This document shows, piece after piece, positions 1 to 11,541 of a stretch of 64,000 nt of DNA. The DNA is from Lepisosteus oculatus (Eukaryota; Chordata; Actinopteri; Semionotiformes; Lepisosteidae): contig NC_090705.1 of NCBI RefSeq assembly GCF_040954835.1, positions 16,690,436-16,754,435 of the forward strand. Direction: 5' to 3'. Made by a program: the position numbers and the translations under genes. Positions within the stretch are counted from its first letter, which is position 1. Each line of letters starts with the position of its first letter. The notes beneath the pieces are model-generated. The model was given only the letters and a program-made list of their open reading frames with translations. It was not told the origin of the DNA and searched no databases.

Positions 1-962
1 CAGTGTGTGGCCCTATACAGTCAGTGGGAGGACTGTGTGAGTTAGTAGTGGCTTTTCTTTATGTTTGTAGTGAGCTACTGCAAGGTGTATTTGCAGAACT
101 AATAGCAGATTTTCAATAAAGCCCTTTCTAGCAATAAATTGCAAGTCTGTTTCACCCTTCTGAACCTTTAGATGAACTTATTTCATGTAATTCTGTGGTG
201 GGTTTCCTTATAGGCCTGTCAGTGAGATGCCAAGAAATAAAGCCATGGTTTGCAAAAGGGCACGGCCCTGAAGAAAATGTGTCTGGGGGAACAGGTCAAG
301 TGTCTTTTTCAATCAACGCGTTATCACAGAGATCCACATCTGTGACTTCCCACCTCATCTGGAAAGCTGGAATCGAAGCCTCTGTGCTCGAGTGGGCGGA
401 AACACTGTGACTCTGACATGAATAATAAGCAGTTATTACATCTTGACACTGCAAGACAAGATTCCCATAAGCTCAAGACATTAATTGCTGCCTACTGAGG
501 CGAAGCCCTACAGTAAAAGAGAAACTACACTTCAGCTTGGTTTAATTGCTGGAGGAAGATTTGTATGAGGGTGGACCAGAAATTTGGAGCCTGGTAATAA
601 AGAAGTCACAATATTTTAAACGACTTTGTCCCTTATTTATTCCCCTTTGCTGGAAACTAAAAATCCAAAATTCACAACACAGCAAGATAACTTAGGAGGT
701 GCCTGTGGCTCAGTGTTTCCTTGCCTTGAACTTGTGGTTCTTAAGATTTTTTTTTCATTTATATCACGAAATTATGTATTTTTGCAATCGCCAATTGAGT
801 GTGTTTTCCATTTCTTCAACCTCATGACCACACACGGGGAACAATGAGACGCCTCCACCACCCACCTTTGAACCAATCATCTTTTAACGCATTACAGGTA
901 GTCCCACCCAGTACCTGAGAATCAACTGCTTATTGGAGGAGAGGCACATCTGTCACTTACAC
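1..962. other. No gene recognised
   Basis: Non-coding, moderately AT-rich. Two short frames (195-410 and 626-847) have no domain. No repeat family was recognised with confidence. Confidence 0.5.
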
Positions 963-1316
963 CACTGCATGTCTCCAGCACCCAGGAGGCCACAGCAGAT
1001 GCTGTATCACCGATAGTGACTTTGCCCAGGCCGACTAGTCTCACTCTCACAGCCTGATAATTGGGCAAATAACATTTCAAACCCTTTCAATATTTTTTTA
1101 AAAATTGCTTTTCTGATATGTCATTTTATCAATAATAAGTACTGTAAAAATGATTATCTGAGAAAAGCATGAGAATGAGCGTTGCTGGCTATTAGCTCTA
1201 ACAAGCTAAATGAACTGAAGTAGTTCAGGTGGGTAGCTGCGTCAGCATGCGTAGGCTGCAAAGGAACAAGTAATAGGTTTATTCCATGCTGAAAAAAAGA
1301 AGAAAGAGAACACAAC

Positions 1317-1341
1317 GTTTCGGCCGTGGAGCCTTCTTCAG
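1317..1341 (-). repeat. Hammerhead-like stem-loop, block C left copy
   Basis: The inverted copy of the motif at 1736-1760, identical in the core boxes and in the 3-bp stem. Confidence 0.5.
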
Positions 1342-1735
1342 GTGTGAGAGAGACAGGGCAGTAGGCAAAGGGAAAGTAGCGGGAGCAATGCAAAAAGCAA
1401 TTTTTAAAAAAATATTGAAAGGCTTTGAAATGTTATTTGCCCAATGATAAGGAAACTGTTGCACCTGGGGATAATGATCTTTGAACATTATCAAAGAGCC
1501 AAGTTACATCATTTCCAGTTTGTTTCTGAAAGATGTTAAGTCTTTTGTGGGTCATGTGTGCAAGTTTATGAAATATTTTTTAAAAATCAGGCTGTGAGAG
1601 TGAGACTAGTCGGCCTGGGCAAAGTCACTATCAGTCATACAGCATCTGCTGTGGCCTCCTGGGTGCTGGGAGACATGCAGTGCTGTAGTAGCTCCCGCTA
1701 CTTTCCCTTTGCCTACTGCCCTGTCTCTCCCACAC

Positions 1736-1760
1736 CTGAAGAAGGCTCCACGGCCGAAAC
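1736..1760 (+). repeat. Hammerhead-like stem-loop, block C right copy
   Basis: CTGAAGA (1736-1742), one A, GGC, a six-base loop, GCC (1753-1755), then GAAAC (1756-1760). This has the CUGANGA and GAAA boxes of a hammerhead core around a 3-bp helix II, but with an extra A and no clear helix I. Confidence 0.5.
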
Positions 1761-1815
1761 GTTGTGTTCTCTTTCTTCTTTTTTTCAGCATGGAATAAAC
1801 CTATTACTTGTTCCT

Positions 1816-2507
1816 AAATGAACTGAATCTTTCTAGACTTGAGCAGAGAAGAACGAATCCTCAAAAGATATTGACAAAGTCAAACCAGTAGACATCTTCA
1901 GAATCTGCAGTGACACGCAAACTATCAGACAACAATGGTGAAAAACGTTTAAAATTGAGAACTTGTTTTTAGATCTATGGTTTTATGGAACTTTTATAGA
2001 TTTATTATTTATGTTATTAGACATATGTGGGAGTATGGGACAATCTAACCAGCCATGTTGTAGAAATTTATACCCTGGCTACTTTAAGCCAGTGGCTGGA
2101 TGAGACCATCATATCAATTAGCTACAGTACTAACTACCAAATGAACAACACAGGCCAGATGGCCACCTCTTGATTGCAGCCTTTTACACGTTATTATCAT
2201 AATTCTGTAACATGGGTGTAATACTGATACTAGCATACACAAATAATAAAGAAGCATTACAGAAATTACCTTACAATAGCAGCAAAAATATTTTGTTTGA
2301 CATTAAGTACTAGTGACTTGCAGCATCGGAAAAATAGTTTTGGTTGCTTGTCACAACAGAGCCAGCAACAGAGAGGTGATGGGGTGACATTAGAAAATTA
2401 GCCCACTGCATCATCCGAACACCACAAAAACAAGGCCTTTGGGTCAAATGTGGAAAATCTAGTATTTCTGTTCATATTACTGTTGTATTATGAGAGAGAG
2501 GTCACTA
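1816..2507. other. No gene recognised
   Basis: AT-rich non-coding sequence; nothing recognised. Confidence 0.45.
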
Positions 2508-2776
2508 TATTGGCCAAATACAACTTCTTGTTTTAGGAATTTGTTTTTTCACATACTCCAACTTGCTCTCCATGAGACACACAGACATGGAGAGAAGCTT
2601 GGGGTCAGAGCACAGGGTCAGCCACTTATATGGCACCCCTGGAGCAGTTGAGATTAAGGGCCTTGCTCAGGGGCCCAACCGAGTAGGATTTCTTTGCCAG
2701 CCACAGGATACGAACCAGCAACCTTCCAACCATGGGTGCAGATTCTTAGCCACAGAGCCACCACACCACCCCAAAA
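2508..2776 (-). mobile_element. tRNA-headed SINE, family 1
   Basis: On the minus strand it begins with a tRNA-like head (GGCTCTGTGGCTAAG, A-box region; GGTTCGTATCC, degenerate B box). It continues with the body phrase GGGCCCCTGAGCAAGGCCC and ends in a tail with AAATTCCTAA. It is clearly the same family as the plus-strand copy at 39055-39338, with many substitutions, so both are old. Confidence 0.85.
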
Positions 2777-2778
2777 AT

Positions 2779-4324
2779 ATGTAAATATTTATATATAATA
2801 TATCATTTTTTGGGTGGAGGGACAGAAGTCTCCAAATGGGATTCATATTACTGGCCACATCTGAGCGCTCAAACTACTTACTATATGTTAGATTTTAAGG
2901 AACCTTTAAGGAAATGTTCTGAATTAGCACATTAGACAATATGGAGTGTCAAATAGAGAACGTGTAATCAGGATCAGATCCTGCATAAATAAAAAAAACT
3001 TTTGGAAGTGGAGAACAAAACCTTTTTTGTCCTTCATGCTCCAAGATGACCTTCATGGTCTGAAAGGACAAGAGCTGCTTTCATAACCAGAGTGATTTCT
3101 CTTCCATATGTGACTTTATATGATATCACTGCCAGGGCACGTCTTGAGATATTCCACTACCAATTTACCTCCTTATTATATTTAAACTAACAGATGTTAA
3201 AGCCCTGGAGCAGCAAGTGAAGTGAAAATTGCAGAACTGTAATTTGACAGTCTATGCTTTTAAACTGCAGCCCTGTTATTAATTTGTGTCAGACTACACG
3301 TGAAACTACTATGTATGCCTCGATCAGGATGAGCAAAAGTTTTAATGATGACTGCACTGTGCAGTACATTCAGATATTTCTGGTTTCCATCTTGTGAATA
3401 AAAAAAAAGACCTCTGTGATTTTGCTGTAGCCACTGCTGTATATAATTACAGTAATAACATCACATAACATCCTGTGTAAACTATCCCAAAAGTTGTGAA
3501 AACAATGCTGATTTCCAAAAATCTGTTCTTGTGATTCTCTTATCATTCTATTTTCTGGCATGGCAGAGGGTAACAACGAACCTACTGCGTACTTTTGAGT
3601 GTAAAAAGGAAAGGTGTCAATTTTTCTGTCCTGGATACATTTTCTGAAACCTCAGTGCAAATGTTAATGTTATTAACTTTTTTGTTGTTCATTTGACTTT
3701 GTGAAAGCTTAAAGACAGATTTTTCTATTCAAACTGCTCTGCACCTCAGAAAGTGGAACTGCAATCAGGGCAGTCTCGCTGTGTTCCTGCAGGTGATTGA
3801 ACCCTCTCTAACACACCAGCACCTAAGAGCTGGGAGCAGTTGTTAAATTGATTCAATAAATAGCTGGTTCATACCAGGTCACTAAGCTGAAATGAAAACC
3901 TGCAAACACAGAGGCACTCTGTAACCAAAACTGCACACCCCAATGGTAGAAGAAATGGAGAACAGTGGTTTCCAGCCTTGGGATGGCTGTCTCTTCTAGT
4001 TTCCTTTCCAGCTGAGTTCTTTATTACCAAGGCTTATTAAGCCCCTTAATTACATTTTTTGTTTGCTCAGACCCTTTTAATTTCTTTCCTAAGTTCTTGG
4101 TTTCAACAATGCTGGGCTGTGGTCGTTCGAAAAAAAGCTCATATCCCAGGTCTATTGTATGACCTAATTCAGGGCTCGTAGCAACTCTGTAGTTTTCTTA
4201 ACTGCTGTTGATAGGCGACCAGTTGAGAATGTATAGCAGGAATTATGCTGAATTCAAGCAATCGTTGAGCGAAGTAGCTAAATTTTAGACACCTGAATAC
4301 AGGTCAGTCTGTATCTCGGTAAAA
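2779..4324. other. No gene recognised
   Basis: AT-rich non-coding sequence. A 68-codon minus frame at 3370-3576 has no recognisable domain. Confidence 0.45.
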
Positions 4325-4680
4325 AATAATCATAAAATTAGCACACCTTTATCTTACATTAATAAAAAGGCAGGGGATACAAAAATCAATAATAGTGCCA
4401 GGGCTGGTAACTTTTTACCTTTTTTTGTTAACAAAAAATACATTCAATCGGTGAGTAGCAAGTAGCTCAATGGGAATGGAATCCAAGAAAAACAGGTTTG
4501 TGCTCCAGGTTACACAATGAGCTGTAATTTAGAACCAGCAGGTGGCAATCTTCCCTCTGAGATAAAGCATTCAGCGCTAAGCTTTCAGCTTAATTCTAAT
4601 GTTTTAGTTGATGGACCTCATTTGGGTATCCCCTGCCATTTTATTAATTAATGTAAGATAAAGGTGTGCTGATTTTATCA
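4325..4680. mobile_element. Foldback or MITE-like element with inverted arms of about 60 bp
   Basis: The left arm (4325-4385, with AGCACACCTTTATCTTACAT and GGCAGGGGATAC) reappears as its reverse complement at 4620-4680. The arms differ by a few substitutions and a small indel. The 235-bp centre shows no frame. The exact ends and any target duplication are unclear. Confidence 0.65.
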
Positions 4681-5528
4681 TCAAATGATGTGTGTGTCTG
4701 GAACACTGAAATCACTGATGTTGGTTTACATAGCAAACCTAGGACTACCAGTTGCAACCCAGAGCTGGGAAGAAAAACCTAGGGTGAACCCCTGAAGAAA
4801 GAAGGCTGAGGTAAAAAAATAAATAAAACTGAAACAAAATGTTTGTGGTGCAAGCCCAAAGCGCTTCTGAAGAGTGCGCAGGGCTGCTGGTGTTTGACAA
4901 GCGAAATGGACTGGAGGATGATCTGGTAATGCTTTATCAGGCCTTGTGCTGCCTGGGTGTGGAGAAAGAGACATGTCTTCTTCTTTATGTCAGGGCTCTG
5001 GAGATGAAGGAGTAGGGGCTTATTGAAGACAATATTTTTCACCAACAATATATTTTATAACCTTGCTAAATGCACAGCTGTACAGTTCCCTGCTGAATAA
5101 GGGAATCAATTCATTAACTGGACTAATTACTTACAAATAATAATAATCAATTAATTTCAGCCTTATTACTTCCTGCTTGGATCTTCTGCACACAGACATT
5201 TCATTTGTTTTGGTTTCAGAACTGTTCTGTATTCAGGAGAAAATGTTTCTCATTTTTTACCATCTGCATAAAGATAACACAATATATAGAATACAGTATT
5301 CAAAACCTGGTGTCTATTTAGTATTTTACTATTCCCTACACCTTTTCCTGTTTGGGATTTAGTTTTATGACTTTCATGACCTCCAGGAAACTAGCATTTT
5401 TCAGATACCATTAATGATCTTCCCGCTCAATTTTTAACTTAATCTCGTGGATTTAAGTCTCAGAGGTACCTGCTTTTGCACGAAGATTTCACACCTTCCT
5501 CTTGTGATTGACTCCTGAAAACTGGAAA
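4681..5528. other. No gene recognised
   Basis: Non-coding. Overlapping minus frames at 4726-5048 lack any domain and look like chance. Confidence 0.4.
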
Positions 5529-5800
5529 TCACGGTGGCACAGCGCCTCACAACTCTTGAGTTCTAGGTTTGATTCTTGGCAAGGACACCTTCATCAGTAC
5601 GTGGAGTTTGCATCTTGCTTCAGTATGGGTTTTCTACACTGTTCTGGTTGCCTCTTATCTTCCAAAGACATGCTGGCTAGGTTAACCGGTATCTGTAAGT
5701 TGTCCCTTTGTGTGTGTGCATACATGCCCTGTGATGGATAATGTCTCATTCGGAGTGTGGGCCCTCCGTTACCTGTGCTCCTGGGATAGAATTTGGCAAA
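5529..5800 (+). mobile_element. tRNA-headed SINE, family 2 (diverged)
   Basis: Contains the family phrases CGGTGGCACAG, GGAGTTTGCAT, CCAAAGACATGCTGG and CCCTGTGATGGA in the expected order. This family is recognisable as a fish repeat whose body carries GGAGTTTGCATGTTCTCC. Heavily mutated. Confidence 0.75.
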
Positions 5801-6639
5801 ACAAACGGGTTCAACACAGCATGTTTCCCAGTGACTATAATCATTTTCTTTTTGTTTTTTTTCCAGCATTCTGACTAATGATCCACCAGCTCAAATTCAT
5901 GTTTGCATATTTGTCAGTCATGCCTTGTACTGTATCATGAGATTACTCGCAAATTTGTATTGATAAGTGCGATGTCGTTTGGAAAAACAGCATTAGGAAA
6001 AGAATAAATTAGTTTGTACTCCAGGTAAGATTGTGTCTCTTTCTTGTCTTATTTCCTGTTCAACTGGTTTGAGTTATAGTAATAGTGGTTTTTGTCAATT
6101 GCACATTTAGTATAGCCACATTGCCTGCATACTGTAAGTACCTTATCAATTAGGACCAAATGTGTGTTAATGACCAATACTGCTGCTTTTTAAACCAGCT
6201 TTAGTGTAACGTGTTGTTGATTTTCATAAAAAAACTTAGAGACAGTGTTCACAGGGCTATTCTGTAGTTTATGGTTTTCAATGCTTTTCCTTTTAGATGC
6301 AGATATCCAACTTGTAAAGCAATCTGACATTATTAACTGAGGAATCTTGTCTGTGGCTGCATTACATTGAATTTCTACTGATAGCTGGCCTTCAATAAAG
6401 ACTTAGAGTGGAAAACGGTGGCCTGCTTAGGAATTCAGAGTACAAAAAAAACAACCTGGCAGCCCACTGACACAGGCATGTACTGTACTGTACGTACTCT
6501 GTTGGGTCTGCTGAGCCCAACAGCTTGAGAATGGGCTCCTAATTCTAAAATAAACAAAAAATTATTCTCAAACCCAGCTCAACGTGTGAAGCATCCTACT
6601 AGAACAGCAACAGTCTAAGCCCATCTGTGATAATATGGA
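5801..6639. other. No gene recognised
   Basis: AT-rich non-coding sequence. Confidence 0.4.
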
Positions 6640-7870
6640 CCCTGAGCTCCAGCTCCTGATAGAAGGAGTTCACTGGAGCTGCAGGAACTGAGAGTGCAGA
6701 AAAAGATGGAGGAACCAGCGCATCCCACATTCATAGGGGAACGTATCCTAAGCAATGGTGGAGATGTAGATTTGTACATCAAAAAGAACAGAAATTGAAC
6801 TTGAGTACTTAGATCTCATGATCTGTGTAGGTCAAATGTGCAAAAATAAACCAAAAAGGCATTGTGCTAGGAATCTGATAAAATCAACCCAATTCATATA
6901 TCAATTATAATGAAATCAAGAACATTTGTGTAAAAGAAGAAATGGTTTAAATGGGAGATTTTAATTCTCTTTACTTAAATTTGGGGGAGGAGGCGACTGG
7001 GGATGTCAGGTACCGAAATTGAAATAGTAGACATAGTTAACAACTACTTTAAGACTAGTTTGTCAAATCACCTAGCAAGGAAGGAATGCCTGCATTGATC
7101 TAGTCTTTTCACACAATCAAGAGCCAGGAAACCAGATGTGAAAGTGTCATTAAGAAACTGCGATCAATATGGCATGGCTTTGAAGAATACTTTGAAACTA
7201 GTAAGTGGACTCCAAATCAAAAGAATACAATTTCAGGAAAGCCGACTCTGAAGAAAGGAGACAGCATTCGGATTGAGATTAATGAATACCGTACGCAACA
7301 GGGTACAGATAAGAGGTGAACGCTTTTCCGAGCAGAAATTGAACTCGTTGAGTACTGAGTACTGAGTATTGAATTGAGGATATATATTAGTATCACAGTT
7401 CATCCTGATTTATATGGGTGATCTAGATTTGGTATATTTTCAGAAATAGTCAATTTCACAGATAATACCAAACTAGGCAAATGCAAATTGTCATCTGCAG
7501 GTAGCAAAAACAAACTATACAGAAGAGGAAACACTTGAAGTACCTACTTGAAATCTGTACACAGAAGAATGACCACATACCCAGCCTTAAAAAACAGTCC
7601 TCCTCTAACAGGTTAAAAGAGCCTAATCTTTAGAGGACCTGAGGGACCTGATTGAATATTAAAAACCCAGTGGACTTCTTCTGGATCAGCAGTGAAACAA
7701 ACCAGAGGGCACAAGTGGAAACTACAGGAAGTGCATTTAAAACTCGCAGCAGTGGTCAATTCTTTACGCAAAGGGTGGTAGGAGTGTGGCTTTTTAAAAA
7801 AAAACTGCTGGATGAGATCCCTGGCTATTAAGCAAAACACACAGGTAGTCTTAAAGTCCTAAATTTAAAC
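6640..7870 (+). pseudogene. Degenerate CR1-like LINE relic and linked repeat
   Basis: Around 6955 a frame reads MGDFNSLYLN, matching the MGDFN motif of the APE-type endonuclease of CR1-like elements. Near 7100 the translation DLVFSHNQEPGNQ resembles the DLVLTNNQEP motif that follows in that domain. The frame is broken many times. Sequence at 7680-7870 (ACGCAAAGGGTGGTAGGAGT) matches a repeat often found with such elements in fish. Nothing here could encode a working protein. Confidence 0.55.
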
Positions 7871-8974
7871 AATTATTTTGTCAGGTTTGAAACACTTTTT
7901 GTGTGTAATCAAGGGCCACAACCGTTTCAGAGTAAGAAAAGTCTGGCTCCTTTTGTTTTAGTTAAATGTTGACAGAAGGTGGGAAATTCAGTTCACATAT
8001 TCATAAATAAACACAGAGTAGATCTTGGAATTTCCAGGGCTGACCAGGGAACGCTGCTATGAAATTTATCCATCCATGTTGAGCTACAGCATTTGTCTAC
8101 CTTTAACAATATTTTCTTTTGGTTGATGTTGCTTGTAAAGTATATTCTCCTTTTGTATTCCACAGCAGTTACTGAGGATAATGTCTGTGTTAGTGAAAAC
8201 TATTTTTGTTACAAAAAATGTTTCTATTTATGTTTCTAGTGTCGTGCATATTCAATATAATCAGGATCAGAGGGCCTCTTACATCATTAGCGCTATTGTG
8301 GTGCGATATTTAAAGATTCCTCTCACTGCCTTTCGCGGGCGACATGCAACCTTGCCATTAACAGGCCCAGCCTCCGGGCAAAATGTGCTTTGGATCAATC
8401 ATTCACAAGTAGGACAAATCACACAGCACATCCATCCACAGTTTCACACATTCAACTGCAAAATCTGCTAAAAGCACCTCTGTGCTAAAAACCAAAATAT
8501 CTTAAAGGGAGAAGGTTACTAAAGAAGACAGATGCCAAAGCATATTTTACCAGTCACCTAATTTGAATTTTCTACATTCATTATGCCTTCAGTCAAGCAC
8601 ATACTGTATATTCATTTCCCTTCCCATACAAGTTTTCTAGATCGTCATGTCAACATGTCACACACTGCAAGCCAACTGCAACCGTTGTTAATGAGTTACA
8701 TACAGTAGGAACATCTGCCATTTTATGGCAAACGAACTGTGAAATAAGACCTTTTTATATGACAGTTCATTGGATTCATAAGAGCCTGAATCTGAAATGA
8801 AACGATTCACACTGTTCTCATGGCAAACCTGATGTGCTGGTTGAGTGCTTAAAGAAGCAGTGAGCGTACTTTTTGTCTGTGCTTCGTCCTGATTAAATAA
8901 AGCATAATGAGAGTAAAATCTGTCTGCCAAAATAATCCATTTAGAACACCGAGGGACAATTCATTTTTAGTCTT
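7871..8974. other. No gene recognised
   Basis: Non-coding. A 96-codon plus frame at 8181-8471 has no recognisable domain. Confidence 0.4.
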
Positions 8975-9145
8975 GTTCCCAAGGGACCCCTGTGTCTGCA
9001 GGTTTGTGTTCCAACTGAACCCTTAATCACCTGCTAATCACTTGGGTTTATTGGTGCCAGTAATTGTTGAGGCTTTTTACTTTGCACCCAGGCCTTGTAG
9101 CAAGAATACCCAAATGCAGTGTTCCTTACTCCAGTTCTTCACAGG
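8975..9145. mobile_element. Fragment of the CAGGGG-type MITE family
   Basis: Contains CTGCAGGTTTGTGTTCCAAC and the following ACCCTTAAT, internal phrases of a hAT-type MITE family common in fish. Related copies are at 30822 and 54345. The termini are decayed. Confidence 0.45.
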
Positions 9146-10197
9146 CGAGTTCATAAGATCTGGTAATGTTCAATTGATTTGAATAGAAACTGTTCAGAGA
9201 TAGAAATGATTCTTCCTGGTTCAGCTCCTATTCCAGAGCTGCTCACTTATCATTGACTTCTTGGGGATTAAAAGACAGATGTGCTTGACAGGCTCAGTGA
9301 CTCCAGTCCTATCACTGTCCTTTTCCCAGTCCTCTGCCATCTAAACTGCACGTCTCTGCTTCCTGCTCCCCTCAACACACCCCTTCCTCTGCCTGAACTA
9401 CGACACCCTGGGCTGTCACATGGAGCAGCCTCCATCTTGAGCACGCCGCCGGACCGCAGGCAGCTGGGAAGAAAGAAAGGAAGCAGAGTTAAGGGAACAG
9501 GGACAGGAAACAGTTTGTGTTTCAATTTGCACCTGATGCGGTCAGTGCAGGAACAAGCGCTAAGCTTTCATTTTGAATGAAACTTTCTTTGAATGAAAAG
9601 TGAAACGATTGAGGCCTGTTTGTAGGAGGTTCTGTGGATCCACGCACAGCCGGAACTGTCTCCCCCCCCCAAAAAAAAGTCCTTTTGCCATGCTTTGTAA
9701 CGCAACTATTAAAAACATCATTCACTTTAAAAATGTTCAGTGTATTAAAGTCACTTCCTTGTTGCATAACACAAAGTAAGCACTGCATATCAAACTCAGG
9801 TTAAGGGGTACTTTAATGCACATGAGCTTGTGACAGTATCACACACAGACATATCTTGCATCTTTTTCCCCACTGTAAAAATCAGCTTATTTAATAAAGC
9901 TGTATTATTTAAGTCTGTATTATTCCACTCTGCACTTTTGCACATTTATGCACTACATGTGTTGTTCACAAGTTAAGATATCACCTAAATAATATTTACA
10001 ACTATACAGTACATTATATATGCACGTAGGGAAAGGAGAATTAATATATTAATAAATACATGGGACATTTCCATGCATTTGGCTCCGAAGAACCATCCAT
10101 ATACTGTTAGAAAGCTATTTTTCCTGGTGAGAGTCCCAGAGTCTTAGAAGCTCTCACCAAAGCTCTCACCAGCCTTTACAAGGCTGTGCTGTAAATG
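9146..10197. other. No gene recognised
   Basis: Contains a C-run followed by an A-run at about 9661-9678 and a CT-rich frame at 9281-9580 without domains. No gene or repeat assigned. Confidence 0.4.
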
Positions 10198-10290
10198 ATG
10201 ACACCCAGCAATACAAACTCAGAAGAATGTCCAAACTCCACACAGAAGGAGAATGGAACCCGGGACCCTAGAGTCGTGCCACCATTCCAA
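10198..10290 (-). mobile_element. tRNA-headed SINE, family 2 (head fragment)
   Basis: On the minus strand: AATGGTGGCACGACT, CCCGGGTTCCATTC (B-box region), then TGTGTGGAGTTTGGACATTC. Truncated after the tRNA-like head and first body motif. Confidence 0.65.
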
Positions 10291-10971
10291 TTTGCAACTC
10301 ATGCCACAGATTCCTTGTTTGCAGTACCCTTTTAAACCAGCAGCTGCATCACGATATTTTACACTGTGTACTTTTTCATCTGAGGATAGTCAATATGTGA
10401 TAGTGACAGGACCTGACTCTGCGCTGTAGTCCATCTGTGCCAAGAACCAGCTTTAATCTGGGAACAGCACTTTAATCTGCTTTATGGTGCTGCTTGCCTA
10501 AGGTGACACTTGTTGTATTGCTCTGTCTGTGTCTAAATGTTTGCAAGAGGGTATAAGACTGCTCCTTCTGTCACTTTTTTACAAAATGAACAGCAACATT
10601 ATTTCTCTTTACATATATTTCAAATTAGTACTGCTGTGCTATGACATCTTTAGATCATGTAACACGCAGGCCTCATAAAGAGCCTTGTACTCCTATAAAC
10701 GAGACATTTGTTGTTTTGAGTATTCCAATCAAGGGAATTCTAAAAAAGAAGACAAAACCGGGCTCTGGGAATGTGTTCACAGTGCTGTTGTACATCATCA
10801 AGGGTTTGCCTCTAACCAGCTCGGTCATGACAGGAAAACCACTTTAACCAAGCGCCCAACACCTGAGCGAGCTCACAATGCAAATGAATAGCTTTGTGAC
10901 CTGTCTGTGGTAGTCATGTGACCTGGTGAGATCACAGAGAGTCTAGAGCACTAGTCAGATCTAGTGCAAGT
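10291..10971. other. No gene recognised
   Basis: Non-coding. Two overlapping 68-codon frames at 10641-10891 have no domain. Confidence 0.4.
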
Positions 10972-11541
10972 GTTCACATTACTCCTATCCTGGAGTCCTT
11001 GCACTGGCTTCCGGTCAAATTCCGCGTAGACTTTAAAATCCTCATGTTCACCTACAAGGCTTTACATGGCTTGGCACCTCAATACCTGTCTGAACTTTTA
11101 TCGCCCTACTCCCCACCTCGCAACCTCCGCTCTTCAAATTCTGCCCTCCTTACTGTCCCCCAAGCCCGTCTACATTGTATGGGCGACAGGGCCTTCTCCT
11201 GCTATGCCCCCAAGCTCTGGAACTCCTTGCCCAAGGATATTAGAGAGTCACCTTCTCTAAACTCCTTCAAATCCAGACTCAAAACCCTCCTTTTCAGAAA
11301 AGCCTGAAAACTGGTTCCATTCTTCACCCCTCTGCTCTTCTTAATACCATCTTCCACGGTCTCCTCTATTGTTATTGTTGTATTGTTGTAATTATAATTG
11401 TGTCCTGTCTTGTGAAATTTTCTTATTTATTGTTGTAGTCTTCTTATTTATTGTTATTGTCATCCTGTAAAGCCCTTTGAGAAGCCACCTTTAAAGGCGC
11501 TATATAAAATAAAGTTTATTATTATTATTATTATTATTATT
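10972..11541 (+). mobile_element. L2-type LINE, 5'-truncated 3' end
   Basis: The frame from 10972 to the stop at 11305-11307 encodes the very C-terminus of ORF2 of an L2-like LINE (VHITPILESLHWLPVKFR, then YKALHGLAPQYLSELL, APKLWNSLP, SFKSRLKTLLF). It is followed by a 3' UTR with GCGCTATATAAAATAAAG and an ATT microsatellite (11515-11541), the usual L2 3' structure. The frame is intact over about 110 codons, so it is comparatively young. The reverse transcriptase core is absent. Confidence 0.85.

Larger units (their letters stand above)
963..1815. repeat. Rearranged inverted-repeat cluster, possible Penelope-like terminal repeats
   Basis: Three blocks each occur twice in opposite orientation. 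Block A is at 963-1058 and inverted at 1587-1682. Block B is at 1060-1112 and inverted at 1393-1445. Block C is inverted at 1262-1386 and direct at 1691-1815. The order is A B, C-inverse, B-inverse, A-inverse, C, so this is not a simple palindrome. Block C carries the GAAACG stem-loop also found at 35130 and ends in a short T-rich tract and AATAAA. Penelope-like elements are known for mixed tandem and inverted terminal repeats and for hammerhead motifs; this assignment is an inference. Confidence 0.7.
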
